A DNA stretch of 64,000 bases from JACRIM01 sp038042195 (GTDB taxonomy: Bacteria > Planctomycetota > Phycisphaerae > UBA1845 > UTPLA1). Below are positions 53,576 to 62,037 of this stretch, one piece after another; position 1 is the first letter of the stretch; each line of letters starts with the position of its first letter. The notes under the pieces were generated by a model. That model was not told the DNA's origin. It worked only from the letters and a program-made list of their open reading frames with translations, and did no database searches. The stretch is from contig JBBTET010000021.1 of NCBI GenBank assembly GCA_038042195.1, positions 14,103 through 78,102 on the forward strand. The letters are read 5' to 3'. A program made the position numbers and the translations under genes.

Positions 53576-53987
53576 CAATTCTCGTCCAAGTAAAGACGTA
53601 ACCAGAACGATGGTTGCTACGGACTACATTGACGCCGACGGCTCTGTAGTCAGGAGCGGCATTAGGTTTGCCGAGGCAACATTAGAGGCCCTTGAGCAAG
53701 CTAGGGCTGTTGTAGTATCTTTTAGAGGGCTCAAAGGAGCTTCTTCAAGTTACTTCAACGTTTACCTACGCCGAATTCAGGAAGGGTGCGGCCTCGCCGA
53801 GTTAGGTCGCACGATAAAGATAGAATTCGGCTCTAAAGTCCAGCAACTGGTATATACTAGATCATACGAGGCACTAATTGTTAATCATGAGGATAGTACG
53901 AATTCCGGCAAAGGCGACTCAGATGAAAACTTGGTGCCAATAAACCAACCGCTTTCTTGGTGGAAGCGCATCGTGGGTTTGCACTGA
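53568..53987 (+). CDS. STAS-like DUF4325 protein
   Basis: A 139-residue soluble protein. The core VVVSFRGLKGASSSYFNVYLRRI matches the DUF4325 STAS-like family, where the Ser cluster sits at the position of the phosphorylatable Ser of anti-anti-sigma factors. The N-terminal part (SGIRFAEATLEALEQAR) and the later KIEFGSKVQQLVYTRSYEA fit the same fold. It starts ATGA within the end of the STAS-ATPase gene, so they are translationally coupled and probably interact. The pairing suggests a partner-switching system. No sigma factor is adjacent. Confidence 0.75.
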   Translation: MTDNSRPSKDVTRTMVATDYIDADGSVVRSGIRFAEATLEALEQARAVVVSFRGLKGASSSYFNVYLRRIQEGCGLAELGRTIKIEFGSKVQQLVYTRSYEALIVNHEDSTNSGKGDSDENLVPINQPLSWWKRIVGLH

Positions 53988-54016
53988 GTTCTTCGCGTCA
54001 TATTTTTGAGATATCA

Positions 54017-54589
54017 CTACCTCCGCTTGCTCACGCCCTTCATCTCCACCAGCTTCTTCAGCTTCAACCCATCCCACTCGTCGTAGGTCCAGTCCATCGT
54101 CGCGGGATCGGTGAGCTTGATGACCATTTCGCCGCGCACCGGTTCGCAGGTCTCGGGGTCCACGTTTTTCGTCTGCGCTCGCCACGTCTTCGTCGCCGAG
54201 TCATAAGTCATCTTGCTGTGGCCGACGGTGCCGTGGCTGCTAAAGTACCATGAGCGATAGACCTTGGCGTGCGGATTCCACGTTCGCACCGTCATCGCAG
54301 TTTCCATGGACTCCGGCGTATCACCGCCCCAGGTCGTTTCTTCCACAAGGAACTGCTTATCACAACTCCAGCGGACCGACTCATGTCCCTTGGCCTGCAT
54401 CGTGCGACCGGTCCCGATTTCGCGGACCTGGCCGGTCACGTCCCATTCGCCAAGCCAGGCATCAAGCGCGTCCAGTTCGGGCGCTCGCGGCGGCGGCCCC
54501 TTGGCCACGCCGGCGTTCTTGGCCCCGGCACAGCCGCAGAGCAGGCACAGTGTTGTCAGGGCCACATGGATTCGAGCAAGCGTCGTCAT
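54017..54589 (-). CDS. DUF1579-like lipoprotein
   Basis: A 190-residue lipoprotein (lipobox LLCGC, Cys about 20). The mature part matches DUF1579: LDAWLGEWDVTGQV, FLVEETTWGGD, MTVRTWNPHAKVYRSWYFSSHGTVG, KMTYDSATKTWRA. Family members are small beta-barrel proteins of unknown role, common in planctomycetes and acidobacteria. It is convergent with the DUF4325 gene, 29 bases between the stops, and the base composition returns to the local norm here. Confidence 0.85.
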   Translation of the reverse strand: MTTLARIHVALTTLCLLCGCAGAKNAGVAKGPPPRAPELDALDAWLGEWDVTGQVREIGTGRTMQAKGHESVRWSCDKQFLVEETTWGGDTPESMETAMTVRTWNPHAKVYRSWYFSSHGTVGHSKMTYDSATKTWRAQTKNVDPETCEPVRGEMVIKLTDPATMDWTYDEWDGLKLKKLVEMKGVSKRR

Positions 54590-54798
54590 GGATCATCTCC
54601 CATCATCTGTGATTCATCGTCCGAATACGCATTCACCGGCCGACCAGTCCCGAAAACATCGTCGGCAATCGCACGGTGAAGACTGTATCACGGATTTTTT
54701 CCTAAACCAATTTGCCCGTGGCCTTTTCGTATTGGAGACTTGGCCTGGTGGAATGGGAATGGCGCAGTGCGCGTATCCCAGGAAGATAAGGTGGGACC

Positions 54799-55359
54799 AT
54801 GTTACCAGCAGTCACAGCGGAACTCCCTGCATACCTGATTCCTCCGCGGGCACAGGCAACAGGGCGAACAAGCGGCACATCGCCCGACTTCGGGCCGGCG
54901 GCGACCGTCGAGTTGTCGGCGGAATCCGTGCGGGCGGCGCAGTCGCGCAAGCCCGGCCAGGGCCTCTATGGCCCCAATGGTCACTTTGTCGAACCTTCGT
55001 CGGCCAGGCAGGACGATGCGCGGGTCCGCACACAACCCACCCGCGACGCTAAGCCGGACAAATCAACGGCACGTGCCGAACATCTCAAAGAAGAGGCCGA
55101 GGAAAAGACGCGGCAATTATCGCTGGCTCAGGTCGACGCCGCCGTCCCTCCAGCCCAGCGCAAAGAACTGCGCGACCTGGCCAAACGCATTCAGCGCAAG
55201 AGTTCCGACGAATCACTCGAAGCCAAGGATTACAAGCAGATCGCCAGTCTGATGCAGCGCGTGGGTGATTTCAAGGAAGCCACACGGGCGTTGGAGAAGG
55301 CTCGCGACCTCGAACAGCCCGAGCCTAAGACAGAATCGACAGGCGAATCCGCCGCCTGA
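54799..55359 (+). CDS. helical protein of unknown function
   Basis: A 186-residue protein with no family I recognise. The first 75 residues are Pro/Ala/Thr-rich and disordered, including GQGLYGPNGHFVE. The second half is helical and charged (STARAEHLKEEAEEKTRQLSL-type, then KELRDLAKRIQRKS) and ends with a TPR-like pair (DYKQIASLMQRVGDFKEATRALEKA). The start follows GGTGGGA. It is followed by an intrinsic terminator and is probably a single-gene unit. Cytosolic location is inferred from the lack of a signal peptide. Confidence 0.65.
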   Translation: MLPAVTAELPAYLIPPRAQATGRTSGTSPDFGPAATVELSAESVRAAQSRKPGQGLYGPNGHFVEPSSARQDDARVRTQPTRDAKPDKSTARAEHLKEEAEEKTRQLSLAQVDAAVPPAQRKELRDLAKRIQRKSSDESLEAKDYKQIASLMQRVGDFKEATRALEKARDLEQPEPKTESTGESAA

Positions 55360-55391
55360 CAACACTCTTCCTACTCCTGGTTGTCCGCATG

Positions 55392-55418
55392 GCCCGCCGC
55401 GATCAAACGGCGGGCTTT
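55392..55418 (+). terminator. intrinsic terminator
   Basis: An 8-bp stem GCCCGCCG / CGGCGGGC with an 8-base loop, followed by TTT. It lies 33 bases after the stop of the helical protein gene. The T-tract is short, so termination may be partial. Confidence 0.65.
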
Positions 55419-55456
55419 GCGTTTGGGGAGCGTATACGTCAGTCGCTCCAAGCGGC

Positions 55457-57019
55457 TCACGGACCCGTTAAGTTTCTCACGAAGAGTTGAATATCCAGTC
55501 CGTCGAGCCGGTCGTCGCAATTGAGATCGCCGCGCCAGACGGGATTCTGGCCGAGGTGCGTGTTGCTGTAGAGCACTGGATCAAGCATCGCCTCCACGAA
55601 GTCGGCGAGGTCGGCAATGTCGAGGACATGATTCAGGTTCATGTCGCCGCCCACAATCAAATCGAGCATGCTCACCGTTCCGTTGTAGTCGGTGTCGTAC
55701 ACGCAGCAGCCACCCGCATAATAATGGAGTAGGATACTGTTGTTGTTGGGAACGCCGTCGTCATCGAATTCGTATTGCCCGTCGTGCGTCTCGATGTAGG
55801 CATTGAGCAGTGCTGTATCCGCGGCGTCCAGTTGGCAATCACCATTAAAATCGCCATAGCGGGGATTGGGCCAGACATCGGTCCAAACGTAATGCGACCC
55901 TACGAGCGGTTCCATCGCATAGGCCGAACCGACGAGGGCCGACATTCGCCACGATTCCGGTGTCAGATAATTCGCCGGTACCTTTGTCGCCCAATCCGAA
56001 AGCAATTGAAAATTAGGATCCCACGGCGCAACCGGATTGGCCGCGCTGAATTGAAGGTCCGTCAAGGCCTCAAGGATGCTGTTTTCATTATCCGGGCAAC
56101 CGTCGTTCGGTTCGGCGCGATTGCATGGAAATAGCCGGCCAAGCGTCATGGCTCCGTTTGTCAGTGGATAGACGAGTGAGATCGTCGTCGTGTTCGTTGT
56201 CGTGTCATGGGCGAACCGAAGGGACACGTCCGGCTTGTATCGACCGTTGGCCTTCCAGCATTGAAACAGAAACGGTTCCCACCCGTGCGCACGGTGAAAC
56301 CACTCCGCATCAACGTCCCACACCTCGCCGGATTCAAATACGCTCGGGTTGCCGCCAGGCTTCTCTGTGCGCACATAGATCGCCGAAACGTCTTCAGCGA
56401 GGAATGTCAGGTGGAACTCCTCACCACTGCGGTCGACGAAGGGAGCTGTGTTGATGTCGTCGTCAAAGGCTGTGTAATCTTCAGCTGCACGATTCGCCAT
56501 GTACGGCTCATGCGGCAAACCACCGAACCGCGCGACATTTCCCAGGTAACGACCATAGGGATAATCCAGTTCCCCCCCCGTGTTTTCATCAGCATCAATG
56601 TCGAACTCGACGAAACCATAGATCGGGCTCGGGCCGTAGAGCAGCGGGTTGTAGATCGGGTTCAGATCGTCGTACCCAACCGGGCCGGGCGGGTTGATGA
56701 GGCCGTCGAGAACAAGATCAAACCGCATGAATCCGCCAGTCGGACTCCACATCCCCTGGAAAATCGCCGTCGCGGGATTGACCGGTGCGAAGCCACCTAG
56801 TCTCATCTCGATGATGTCCGGCAGCCGTTGGACTTGCGGATCAAACGGATCATTGTTGCCCGCGTCGGTGCGTCGAAGGATGGCATCATTCGAAAGATCG
56901 TTGATTACGTGAGGCTGCGCCATGGCAGGCATGGTCCCGACTGCAACGATAACGTACAGCGCCACGAAGACGCAGATCGTCCGACCGACGGATTTCCAAT
57001 GCCGATCACGCATCCTCAC
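55457..57019 (-). CDS. secreted protein with three dockerin-like segments
   Basis: A 520-residue exported protein, signal peptide about 1-34 (ending PAMAQ). The body (about 40-400) has DE-rich calcium-like loops and many aromatic strands (EFDIDADENTGGELDYPYGRY, EEFHLTFLAEDVSAIYVR) but no named enzyme domain. The C-terminus carries several F-hand segments: GDFNGDCQLDAADTALLN, DTDYNGTVSMLDL, DMNLNHVLDIADLADFV and GDLNCDDRLDGLDIQLF. GTG 57019 (GGAGG six bases upstream) overlaps the end of the response regulator gene by 14 bases on the same strand, which implies coupled translation. Confidence 0.78.
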   Translation of the reverse strand: MRMRDRHWKSVGRTICVFVALYVIVAVGTMPAMAQPHVINDLSNDAILRRTDAGNNDPFDPQVQRLPDIIEMRLGGFAPVNPATAIFQGMWSPTGGFMRFDLVLDGLINPPGPVGYDDLNPIYNPLLYGPSPIYGFVEFDIDADENTGGELDYPYGRYLGNVARFGGLPHEPYMANRAAEDYTAFDDDINTAPFVDRSGEEFHLTFLAEDVSAIYVRTEKPGGNPSVFESGEVWDVDAEWFHRAHGWEPFLFQCWKANGRYKPDVSLRFAHDTTTNTTTISLVYPLTNGAMTLGRLFPCNRAEPNDGCPDNENSILEALTDLQFSAANPVAPWDPNFQLLSDWATKVPANYLTPESWRMSALVGSAYAMEPLVGSHYVWTDVWPNPRYGDFNGDCQLDAADTALLNAYIETHDGQYEFDDDGVPNNNSILLHYYAGGCCVYDTDYNGTVSMLDLIVGGDMNLNHVLDIADLADFVEAMLDPVLYSNTHLGQNPVWRGDLNCDDRLDGLDIQLFVRNLTGP

Positions 57020-58421
57020 GTGCAGCCTCCGTCATGCGATTAAGCCGATAGCGCAGGGCTTCGCGCGTGATGCCCAGGATGCGCGCCGCTCGGCTGAGAT
57101 TGCGACCGGTGTGTTCAAAGGCCGCCACTAGAATGGTGTGCTCAATTTCGTCCAGCTTTGGCTCGCCGCGATCGAAGTCAATCACGATTGATTGCCCGCC
57201 AACCACGTCGATTCGCAAATCGCCAGTGGATGCGACGGTCTCGCCGAGTCGCAGGTCGCGCGGTTGGATTTCGTCACAATCCACTTGCAGGACCGTGCTT
57301 TCGATCAGATGGCTCAATTCGCGCACGTTGCCCGGCCAGTCGTGTGACAGCAGCGCGTTCATGGCCTCGCGGTTCATCGACTTAGGCTTCATCCCGAATC
57401 GTGCACAGTGCATGACAAGGAAATGTTGGACGAGCGACTGAATGTCTTCTCGGCGGTCTCGCAAGGCATCGACATGAAGCTCAATCACTCGCAGGCGATG
57501 ATAGAGGTCGCGTCGAAACTCCCCCGACTCCACGGCGGCCCGAAGATCGCGATTCGTCGCGGCGATAACGTGAACATTGATGGTCCGGGTCTCTGTCGCG
57601 CCAACGGGTCGAATCTCGCGACTTTCAATAGCCTGCAATAGCTTGGCCTGCATGGCCATGTCGAGGTGCCCGATCTCATCCAGAAAAATAGTGCCGCCAT
57701 GCGCCACTTCAAAGAGGCCGCGCTTGGCGTGACTGGCGCTGGTAAACGACCCACGCAGATGTCCGAATAGTTCAGACTCGAAAAGAGTGGGGGGCAGCGC
57801 TGTACAATTGACATGGATAAACGGCTTGTCTTTGCGCGGACCTCCATAGTGCAGCGCCCGAGCGGCAAGGTCCTTTCCGGTACCGGTTTCGCCGGTGATG
57901 AGCACGGTCGGCGCATCGGGCAGGCCGAAGGCTTCGGTCCGCGTCAAGCGGTGAATCGACTCCTTGTGCAACCGAGTCGATTCAGACGAGCCAATAATCA
58001 GATCAAGCCCACTCGACCCCGCCTCCTTCTGACGAAGAAATCGCAGATTGTCGGCCATCTGCTGATGCTCGACGGCTCGCTGGACGGTCAGGGCGAGTTC
58101 GTCAAGATCGACGGGCTTCGTGAGATACTCAAACGCCCCCGCCTTCATGGCGTCGACGGCGATTCGCTCATTGCCATGCGCCGTCATCACGATGACATTC
58201 GTTGCTGACGCCTCCGCCTTGAGTTTCGGCAAGAGCACGATGCCGTCGGTGTCAGGGAGTCGAACGTCGAGCAGAATCACGTCGGGAAGCAGGGTTGCGC
58301 AGGCGGCGAGGGCATCGCGGCCCGTATGGGCAACGGCGACGCTGTAGCCATTGGCGCACAACTTCTCCTGCAAGTTGCGGGCAAGTACGTGCTCATCTTC
58401 GACGATCAAAATTCGTGGCAT
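57006..58421 (-). CDS. NtrC-family sigma-54-dependent response regulator
   Basis: A 471-residue regulator in the standard order: receiver (1-120, acceptor Asp52 in VILLDVRLP), AAA+ domain with Walker A GETGTGKD (177-184) and Walker B FLDEIGHL, and a C-terminal Fis-type helix-turn-helix (LSRAARILGITREALRYRL). The sigma-54-contacting loop GAFTGA reads GSFTSA (224-229), which keeps the essential Thr but changes two Gly. It is cognate to the kinase 50 bases upstream on the same strand, and the secreted-protein gene follows downstream with an overlap. Confidence 0.92.
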   Translation of the reverse strand: MPRILIVEDEHVLARNLQEKLCANGYSVAVAHTGRDALAACATLLPDVILLDVRLPDTDGIVLLPKLKAEASATNVIVMTAHGNERIAVDAMKAGAFEYLTKPVDLDELALTVQRAVEHQQMADNLRFLRQKEAGSSGLDLIIGSSESTRLHKESIHRLTRTEAFGLPDAPTVLITGETGTGKDLAARALHYGGPRKDKPFIHVNCTALPPTLFESELFGHLRGSFTSASHAKRGLFEVAHGGTIFLDEIGHLDMAMQAKLLQAIESREIRPVGATETRTINVHVIAATNRDLRAAVESGEFRRDLYHRLRVIELHVDALRDRREDIQSLVQHFLVMHCARFGMKPKSMNREAMNALLSHDWPGNVRELSHLIESTVLQVDCDEIQPRDLRLGETVASTGDLRIDVVGGQSIVIDFDRGEPKLDEIEHTILVAAFEHTGRNLSRAARILGITREALRYRLNRMTEAAREDA

Positions 58422-58471
58422 ACACCAACCTCACAATCATTCTTCCTCGTTCGAGGGGATTCCTCCGTGAA

Positions 58472-59941
58472 TCAGACGACACCGTCGGTGGCGTCCCGAC
58501 TAACTGCGGCCTTATCGGGCGAGGCCGTGGGGAAGGTCAGAACGAAACACGCCCCGTCGACGGTTGATCCATTGGACAGCGTGACATCACCCCCGTGCAG
58601 TCGAGCAATGCGTTTCACGGTGGCCAATCCGATTCCAGTGCCGCTCTCCTTCGTAGTGAAAAACAAATCGAATATCTTTGAGCGAACATCTTCGGGAACA
58701 CCCATGCCGCCGTCATGAACGACGACGTCGACATATCCGGCTCTTTTCGAATCACACACGGACACCCTGATCGACGCGCCGGGCGGCGAATGCTCGATGG
58801 CGTTGGAGACCAATTCGATTACGGCTTGCTCGATGTGGCGACGATCTCCGAAGACTACGATCCCGTTCGCGGCCAGATCAATGATGAGCGCCAGTCCGAG
58901 TCGTTCCAACTCGGGCCGCAATCCGTGAACAGCAGTGTCCACAATGCTCGCGAGCGGAATCAATTCAAAACCGGATCGATTGACTCGCGACATATTCAAA
59001 AGACCGGTGACGCGGTCACCGAGCCGTCCACCTTCGGCGAGGATGTCGTTCAAGCGGCTGCGGGAGTTCTCGTCGAGTTGGCCGAGTTGCAAGGTAAGCT
59101 GAGTCGAACTGCGAATGGCTGCCAGCGGATTGCGAATCCCGTGGGCCACGCTTGAACACAACTCACCAATCGCCGCGAGTCGCTCACGCCGCTCCTCCTC
59201 AACACGCCGACGCTCGATTTCCAACGCTTGATGCACGGCTTGCAGGCGATAACCGAACCAGAGGATGCCCACGAGGAGAAGGAAAAAGCTGCCGATGAAG
59301 TACCGCTCGTACACCACGCGAGACTGGAGCTCGGCCTCGAACTCATCAATGAGATCCTTGAGATCGCCGCCGCTCTGCTCCTTAATAAAACCAATCTCCC
59401 GCATAGCCTGCATCTGCAACGCATCCATGCGCGACATGGCAGCAGTTGCGTTGGCAATGGCACCGCGTTGAGTCTCCACGGAGGCCCCCGACGCTCGACT
59501 GTGCTCAAAATGTCCAAACACCTCGCCCGCCGTAGCGTTCATCGAGTCAACTGTGTGCCGAAGCCTGTCGGTGTTCAATTGGTGAGTCGTCGCCGACTCA
59601 TACATCACGGCAATCTTGCGTTGAGCCTGTTGAAGGGATGCACGCTCGCGCACCGGGTCCTGCGATGCAAAGACTTCATTGCCGGGGGCATTCAACTCCA
59701 GAACACACTGTTCAGCCCGATCAAACCAGCGGTCGCGCTCTTTGAAGCGCGTCATCGCCTCAGCCAGTCGGCCGACATTGCGAAAGGTCTGACGATGAAG
59801 TTCCAAGCTGAACAAGATGACCACCACCTCGAGTAACGCCAACACCACGAAGGCGTGAAACCAGCGAAGTCGAAACACGGGGTCGCTCCGATCGGACTGA
59901 ACGATGGCACAACGAAAGACAGTAGCAGGCTGTTGCCGCAC
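58472..59941 (-). CDS. membrane sensor histidine kinase
   Basis: A 489-residue kinase. Two membrane helices (about 28-47 and 216-236) flank a periplasmic helical domain of the 4HB/MCP type. A coiled-coil signalling helix (EIERRRVEEERRERLAAIG) leads to the H-box SVAHGIRNPLAAIR, then N-box ELVSNAIEHSP, G1 DGGMGVP and G2 GTGIGLATVKRI. This is the NtrB-like partner of the sigma-54 response regulator immediately downstream. The start is GTG 59941. The signal sensed is unknown. Confidence 0.9.
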   Translation of the reverse strand: MRQQPATVFRCAIVQSDRSDPVFRLRWFHAFVVLALLEVVVILFSLELHRQTFRNVGRLAEAMTRFKERDRWFDRAEQCVLELNAPGNEVFASQDPVRERASLQQAQRKIAVMYESATTHQLNTDRLRHTVDSMNATAGEVFGHFEHSRASGASVETQRGAIANATAAMSRMDALQMQAMREIGFIKEQSGGDLKDLIDEFEAELQSRVVYERYFIGSFFLLLVGILWFGYRLQAVHQALEIERRRVEEERRERLAAIGELCSSVAHGIRNPLAAIRSSTQLTLQLGQLDENSRSRLNDILAEGGRLGDRVTGLLNMSRVNRSGFELIPLASIVDTAVHGLRPELERLGLALIIDLAANGIVVFGDRRHIEQAVIELVSNAIEHSPPGASIRVSVCDSKRAGYVDVVVHDGGMGVPEDVRSKIFDLFFTTKESGTGIGLATVKRIARLHGGDVTLSNGSTVDGACFVLTFPTASPDKAAVSRDATDGVV

Positions 59942-60181
59942 ACGACTGTGCGATGACGCACAGCGGATTCGTGTAGCTAGTCACATTCTACGCTGAACTC
60001 ACGCCACTCATCGCGGCCCTGAGGCCGTCCCCTCATTATACAACTTCATATCCAATCACTGGTTACAAATACAAGTCGTTTGGGTCGCTCCCCCAAATTA
60101 TGAGCAAGTGGCGCGCCACCGCGCCAGGGAAATGAAAAATATTATTGGACGTGTATCCTGCGACTTGAATGTGAACCTGAA

Positions 60182-61255
60182 TCAGCCTCTCACGGCCCGG
60201 AAACCGAGAAGTTCGATGCGCGGGGTCAGGTAGTCGTCACGCACCGGCTCATCGCGGCAAAGGTCGGTAGACAGGTACTTCTTGTTGGAGTCGGGAAGCA
60301 CCGTTGCCACCGTGGCTTCAGGACCAAGATCACAGGCAAGGCGGATGGCCCCGAGCACGTTGGCTCCCGAGGAAATGCCGACCGCCAACCCCAGGACGCC
60401 CGCCAGGTTCTGTGCCATTAATATGGCATCACCATCCCACACATCCACGACGGGGTCCAGTTCCTTAAGATCGATGATCGCGGGGATGAACTCGTCGGAG
60501 ATCCCCTGAATGCGATGCTTGCCAACCTTGTGCCCCGTGCGAAGCGTCGGCGAATTGGCCGGCTCCAATGGATGCGCATGCACGCGCCGCCCGTCGCGTC
60601 GCAGGAACCGCCCCACACCCATGACCGTCCCACCTGTGCCCACGCCGGCCACAAAGGCATCGGCCTTTCGCTCAAACATGGCGAGTTGCTTCTCGATCTC
60701 CGGCCCCGTCGCGTGGTAATGCGCATCGATATTGGCTGCGTTGGAAAACTGCTTCGGCTGAAAGACGTGCGAGCGTTCCTTCGCAAACGCCTCCGACATG
60801 GCGATGGATCCAAGGAAGCCCCCCTGCTCGCTGGACACGGGCACGACCTCCGCGCCATAGTTCTGCATCAGTTGCACGCGCTCCTGGCTCATCCAGTTCG
60901 GCATATAGATCCGCACCGGATGCCCCAATGCCCGCCCCACCGCGGCAAACGATATCCCGGTGTTGCCGCTGCTGGCCTCGACAATCGTATCGCCGGGTTG
61001 AAGCTCGCCGGACTCATACGCGCACCGAATGATGTAAGCCGCCATCCGGTCCTTGACGCTGCCGGTGAGGTTCATCACCTCGTGCTTCGCATAAATCCGC
61101 CCGGCCTTGCCATCGAACGTGTACGAAATCTCCAGCATCGGCGTAGAACCGATGAGAGCGTTGAGAGAGGTGAGCGCTGAGACGTGCATGAGAGCATTAG
61201 ACTGAATTGCGACGTGGTTGCAACTCTCAGGTCGATTCAACGGCTCGACCGCCAT
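60182..61255 (-). CDS. PLP-dependent cysteine synthase family protein
   Basis: A 357-residue fold-type II PLP enzyme related to cysteine synthase and cystathionine beta-synthase. The PLP Lys is in NLTGSVKDRM, the phosphate loop is GVGTGGTVMG, the Asn loop is VEASSGNTGIS, and IISSGANV-like GISSGANVLGAI is near the C-terminus. The C-terminal 60 residues are somewhat longer than CysK. It most likely makes cysteine from O-acetylserine or O-phosphoserine and sulfide; cystathionine-type reactions cannot be excluded. ATG 61255 has weak AGG upstream; ATG 61189 (MHVSALTSLNALIG) is an equally good start. Confidence 0.88.
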   Translation of the reverse strand: MAVEPLNRPESCNHVAIQSNALMHVSALTSLNALIGSTPMLEISYTFDGKAGRIYAKHEVMNLTGSVKDRMAAYIIRCAYESGELQPGDTIVEASSGNTGISFAAVGRALGHPVRIYMPNWMSQERVQLMQNYGAEVVPVSSEQGGFLGSIAMSEAFAKERSHVFQPKQFSNAANIDAHYHATGPEIEKQLAMFERKADAFVAGVGTGGTVMGVGRFLRRDGRRVHAHPLEPANSPTLRTGHKVGKHRIQGISDEFIPAIIDLKELDPVVDVWDGDAILMAQNLAGVLGLAVGISSGANVLGAIRLACDLGPEATVATVLPDSNKKYLSTDLCRDEPVRDDYLTPRIELLGFRAVRG

Positions 61256-61280
61256 TCGAAAAACCTGTTAGACTCTTCGC

Positions 61281-61754
61281 ATGGCTGTACCCGCGATTTA
61301 CATCGATAGCTCGGTTTGGAATGCGTGCTTTGACACGCACGTCCCGGAGATGCAGTCTCACAGCCGAGCTTTCCTCGATCGAATTACGACACACCGAGAT
61401 GTGATTGCCCACATTTCCGATGTCGTACTACAAGAAATCGCTCATGCACCAGAGGACCGAAAACGGCTGTTGGGGGCGCTGCTTGAAACCGCACAACCCA
61501 TCCGACTACAATTAGGTGACGAAGCGGCGGCGTTGGCCGAAGCATACATTCAGCACGGTGTCCTGCGTTCCGGGCATCTACTCGACGCGCACCATGTCGC
61601 GATTGCCACGGTCGCAAAGATAGATGCAGTGGTCAGTTGGAATTACAAGCACTTGGTCAATCGCCGCAGGCGCCTGGCCTTCAACGGCGTAAACGCAATC
61701 ATGGGCTACGCGTCCATCGACATTGTCAGCCCTCCCGAGGTGTTCGATGAATGA
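61281..61754 (+). CDS. PIN-domain toxin (VapC-like)
   Basis: A 157-residue protein with a PIN nuclease fold: acidic residues in YIDSSVW (Asp9), LQEIAHA (Glu), and DAHHVAIATVAKIDAVVSWN (last two Asp), followed by NYKHLVN. PIN toxins cleave RNA, usually tRNA or rRNA. The start is ATG 61281, 25 bases from the divergent cysteine synthase gene. It overlaps the small downstream gene (ATGAATGA), which is probably its antitoxin. The toxin-first order is unusual for VapBC modules. Confidence 0.82.
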   Translation: MAVPAIYIDSSVWNACFDTHVPEMQSHSRAFLDRITTHRDVIAHISDVVLQEIAHAPEDRKRLLGALLETAQPIRLQLGDEAAALAEAYIQHGVLRSGHLLDAHHVAIATVAKIDAVVSWNYKHLVNRRRRLAFNGVNAIMGYASIDIVSPPEVFDE

Positions 61755-61959
61755 GAATGTGCCGACAAGCATCCAAGAAGTGTGGGACTGGAAAAAGGCG
61801 GGAGAAGTCGAGACGCGCGGGATGACGCGCGAGCAACTCATCAAACATTTCCGCGCCACTGGAGATGAACTTGAAAAGTACTTGGGTGTCAATCTCCCAA
61901 GGGCATCCGAAACTCACGATTCAGTACATTCTGCCACCACATCGAACAAGCTTCATTGA
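61747..61959 (+). CDS. putative antitoxin of the PIN toxin
   Basis: A 70-residue protein starting at ATG 61747 within the end of the toxin gene. It has the pattern IQEVWDWKKAGEVETRGMTREQLIKHF, similar to small helical proteins paired with PIN toxins in cyanobacteria and planctomycetes (WR...MT-x-EE-x-x-YF). There is no obvious ribbon-helix-helix DNA-binding motif at the N-terminus. The C-terminal 20 residues are Ser/Thr/His-rich and probably disordered. Function is inferred mainly from position. Confidence 0.6.
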   Translation: MNENVPTSIQEVWDWKKAGEVETRGMTREQLIKHFRATGDELEKYLGVNLPRASETHDSVHSATTSNKLH

Positions 61960-62037
61960 CATGCACCCCCTGGAGTCCACGCAACTGCGGAACGACTGCT
62001 TTATTTGTCGAAACGACTAGGCGAAGTAGGACTGCCC

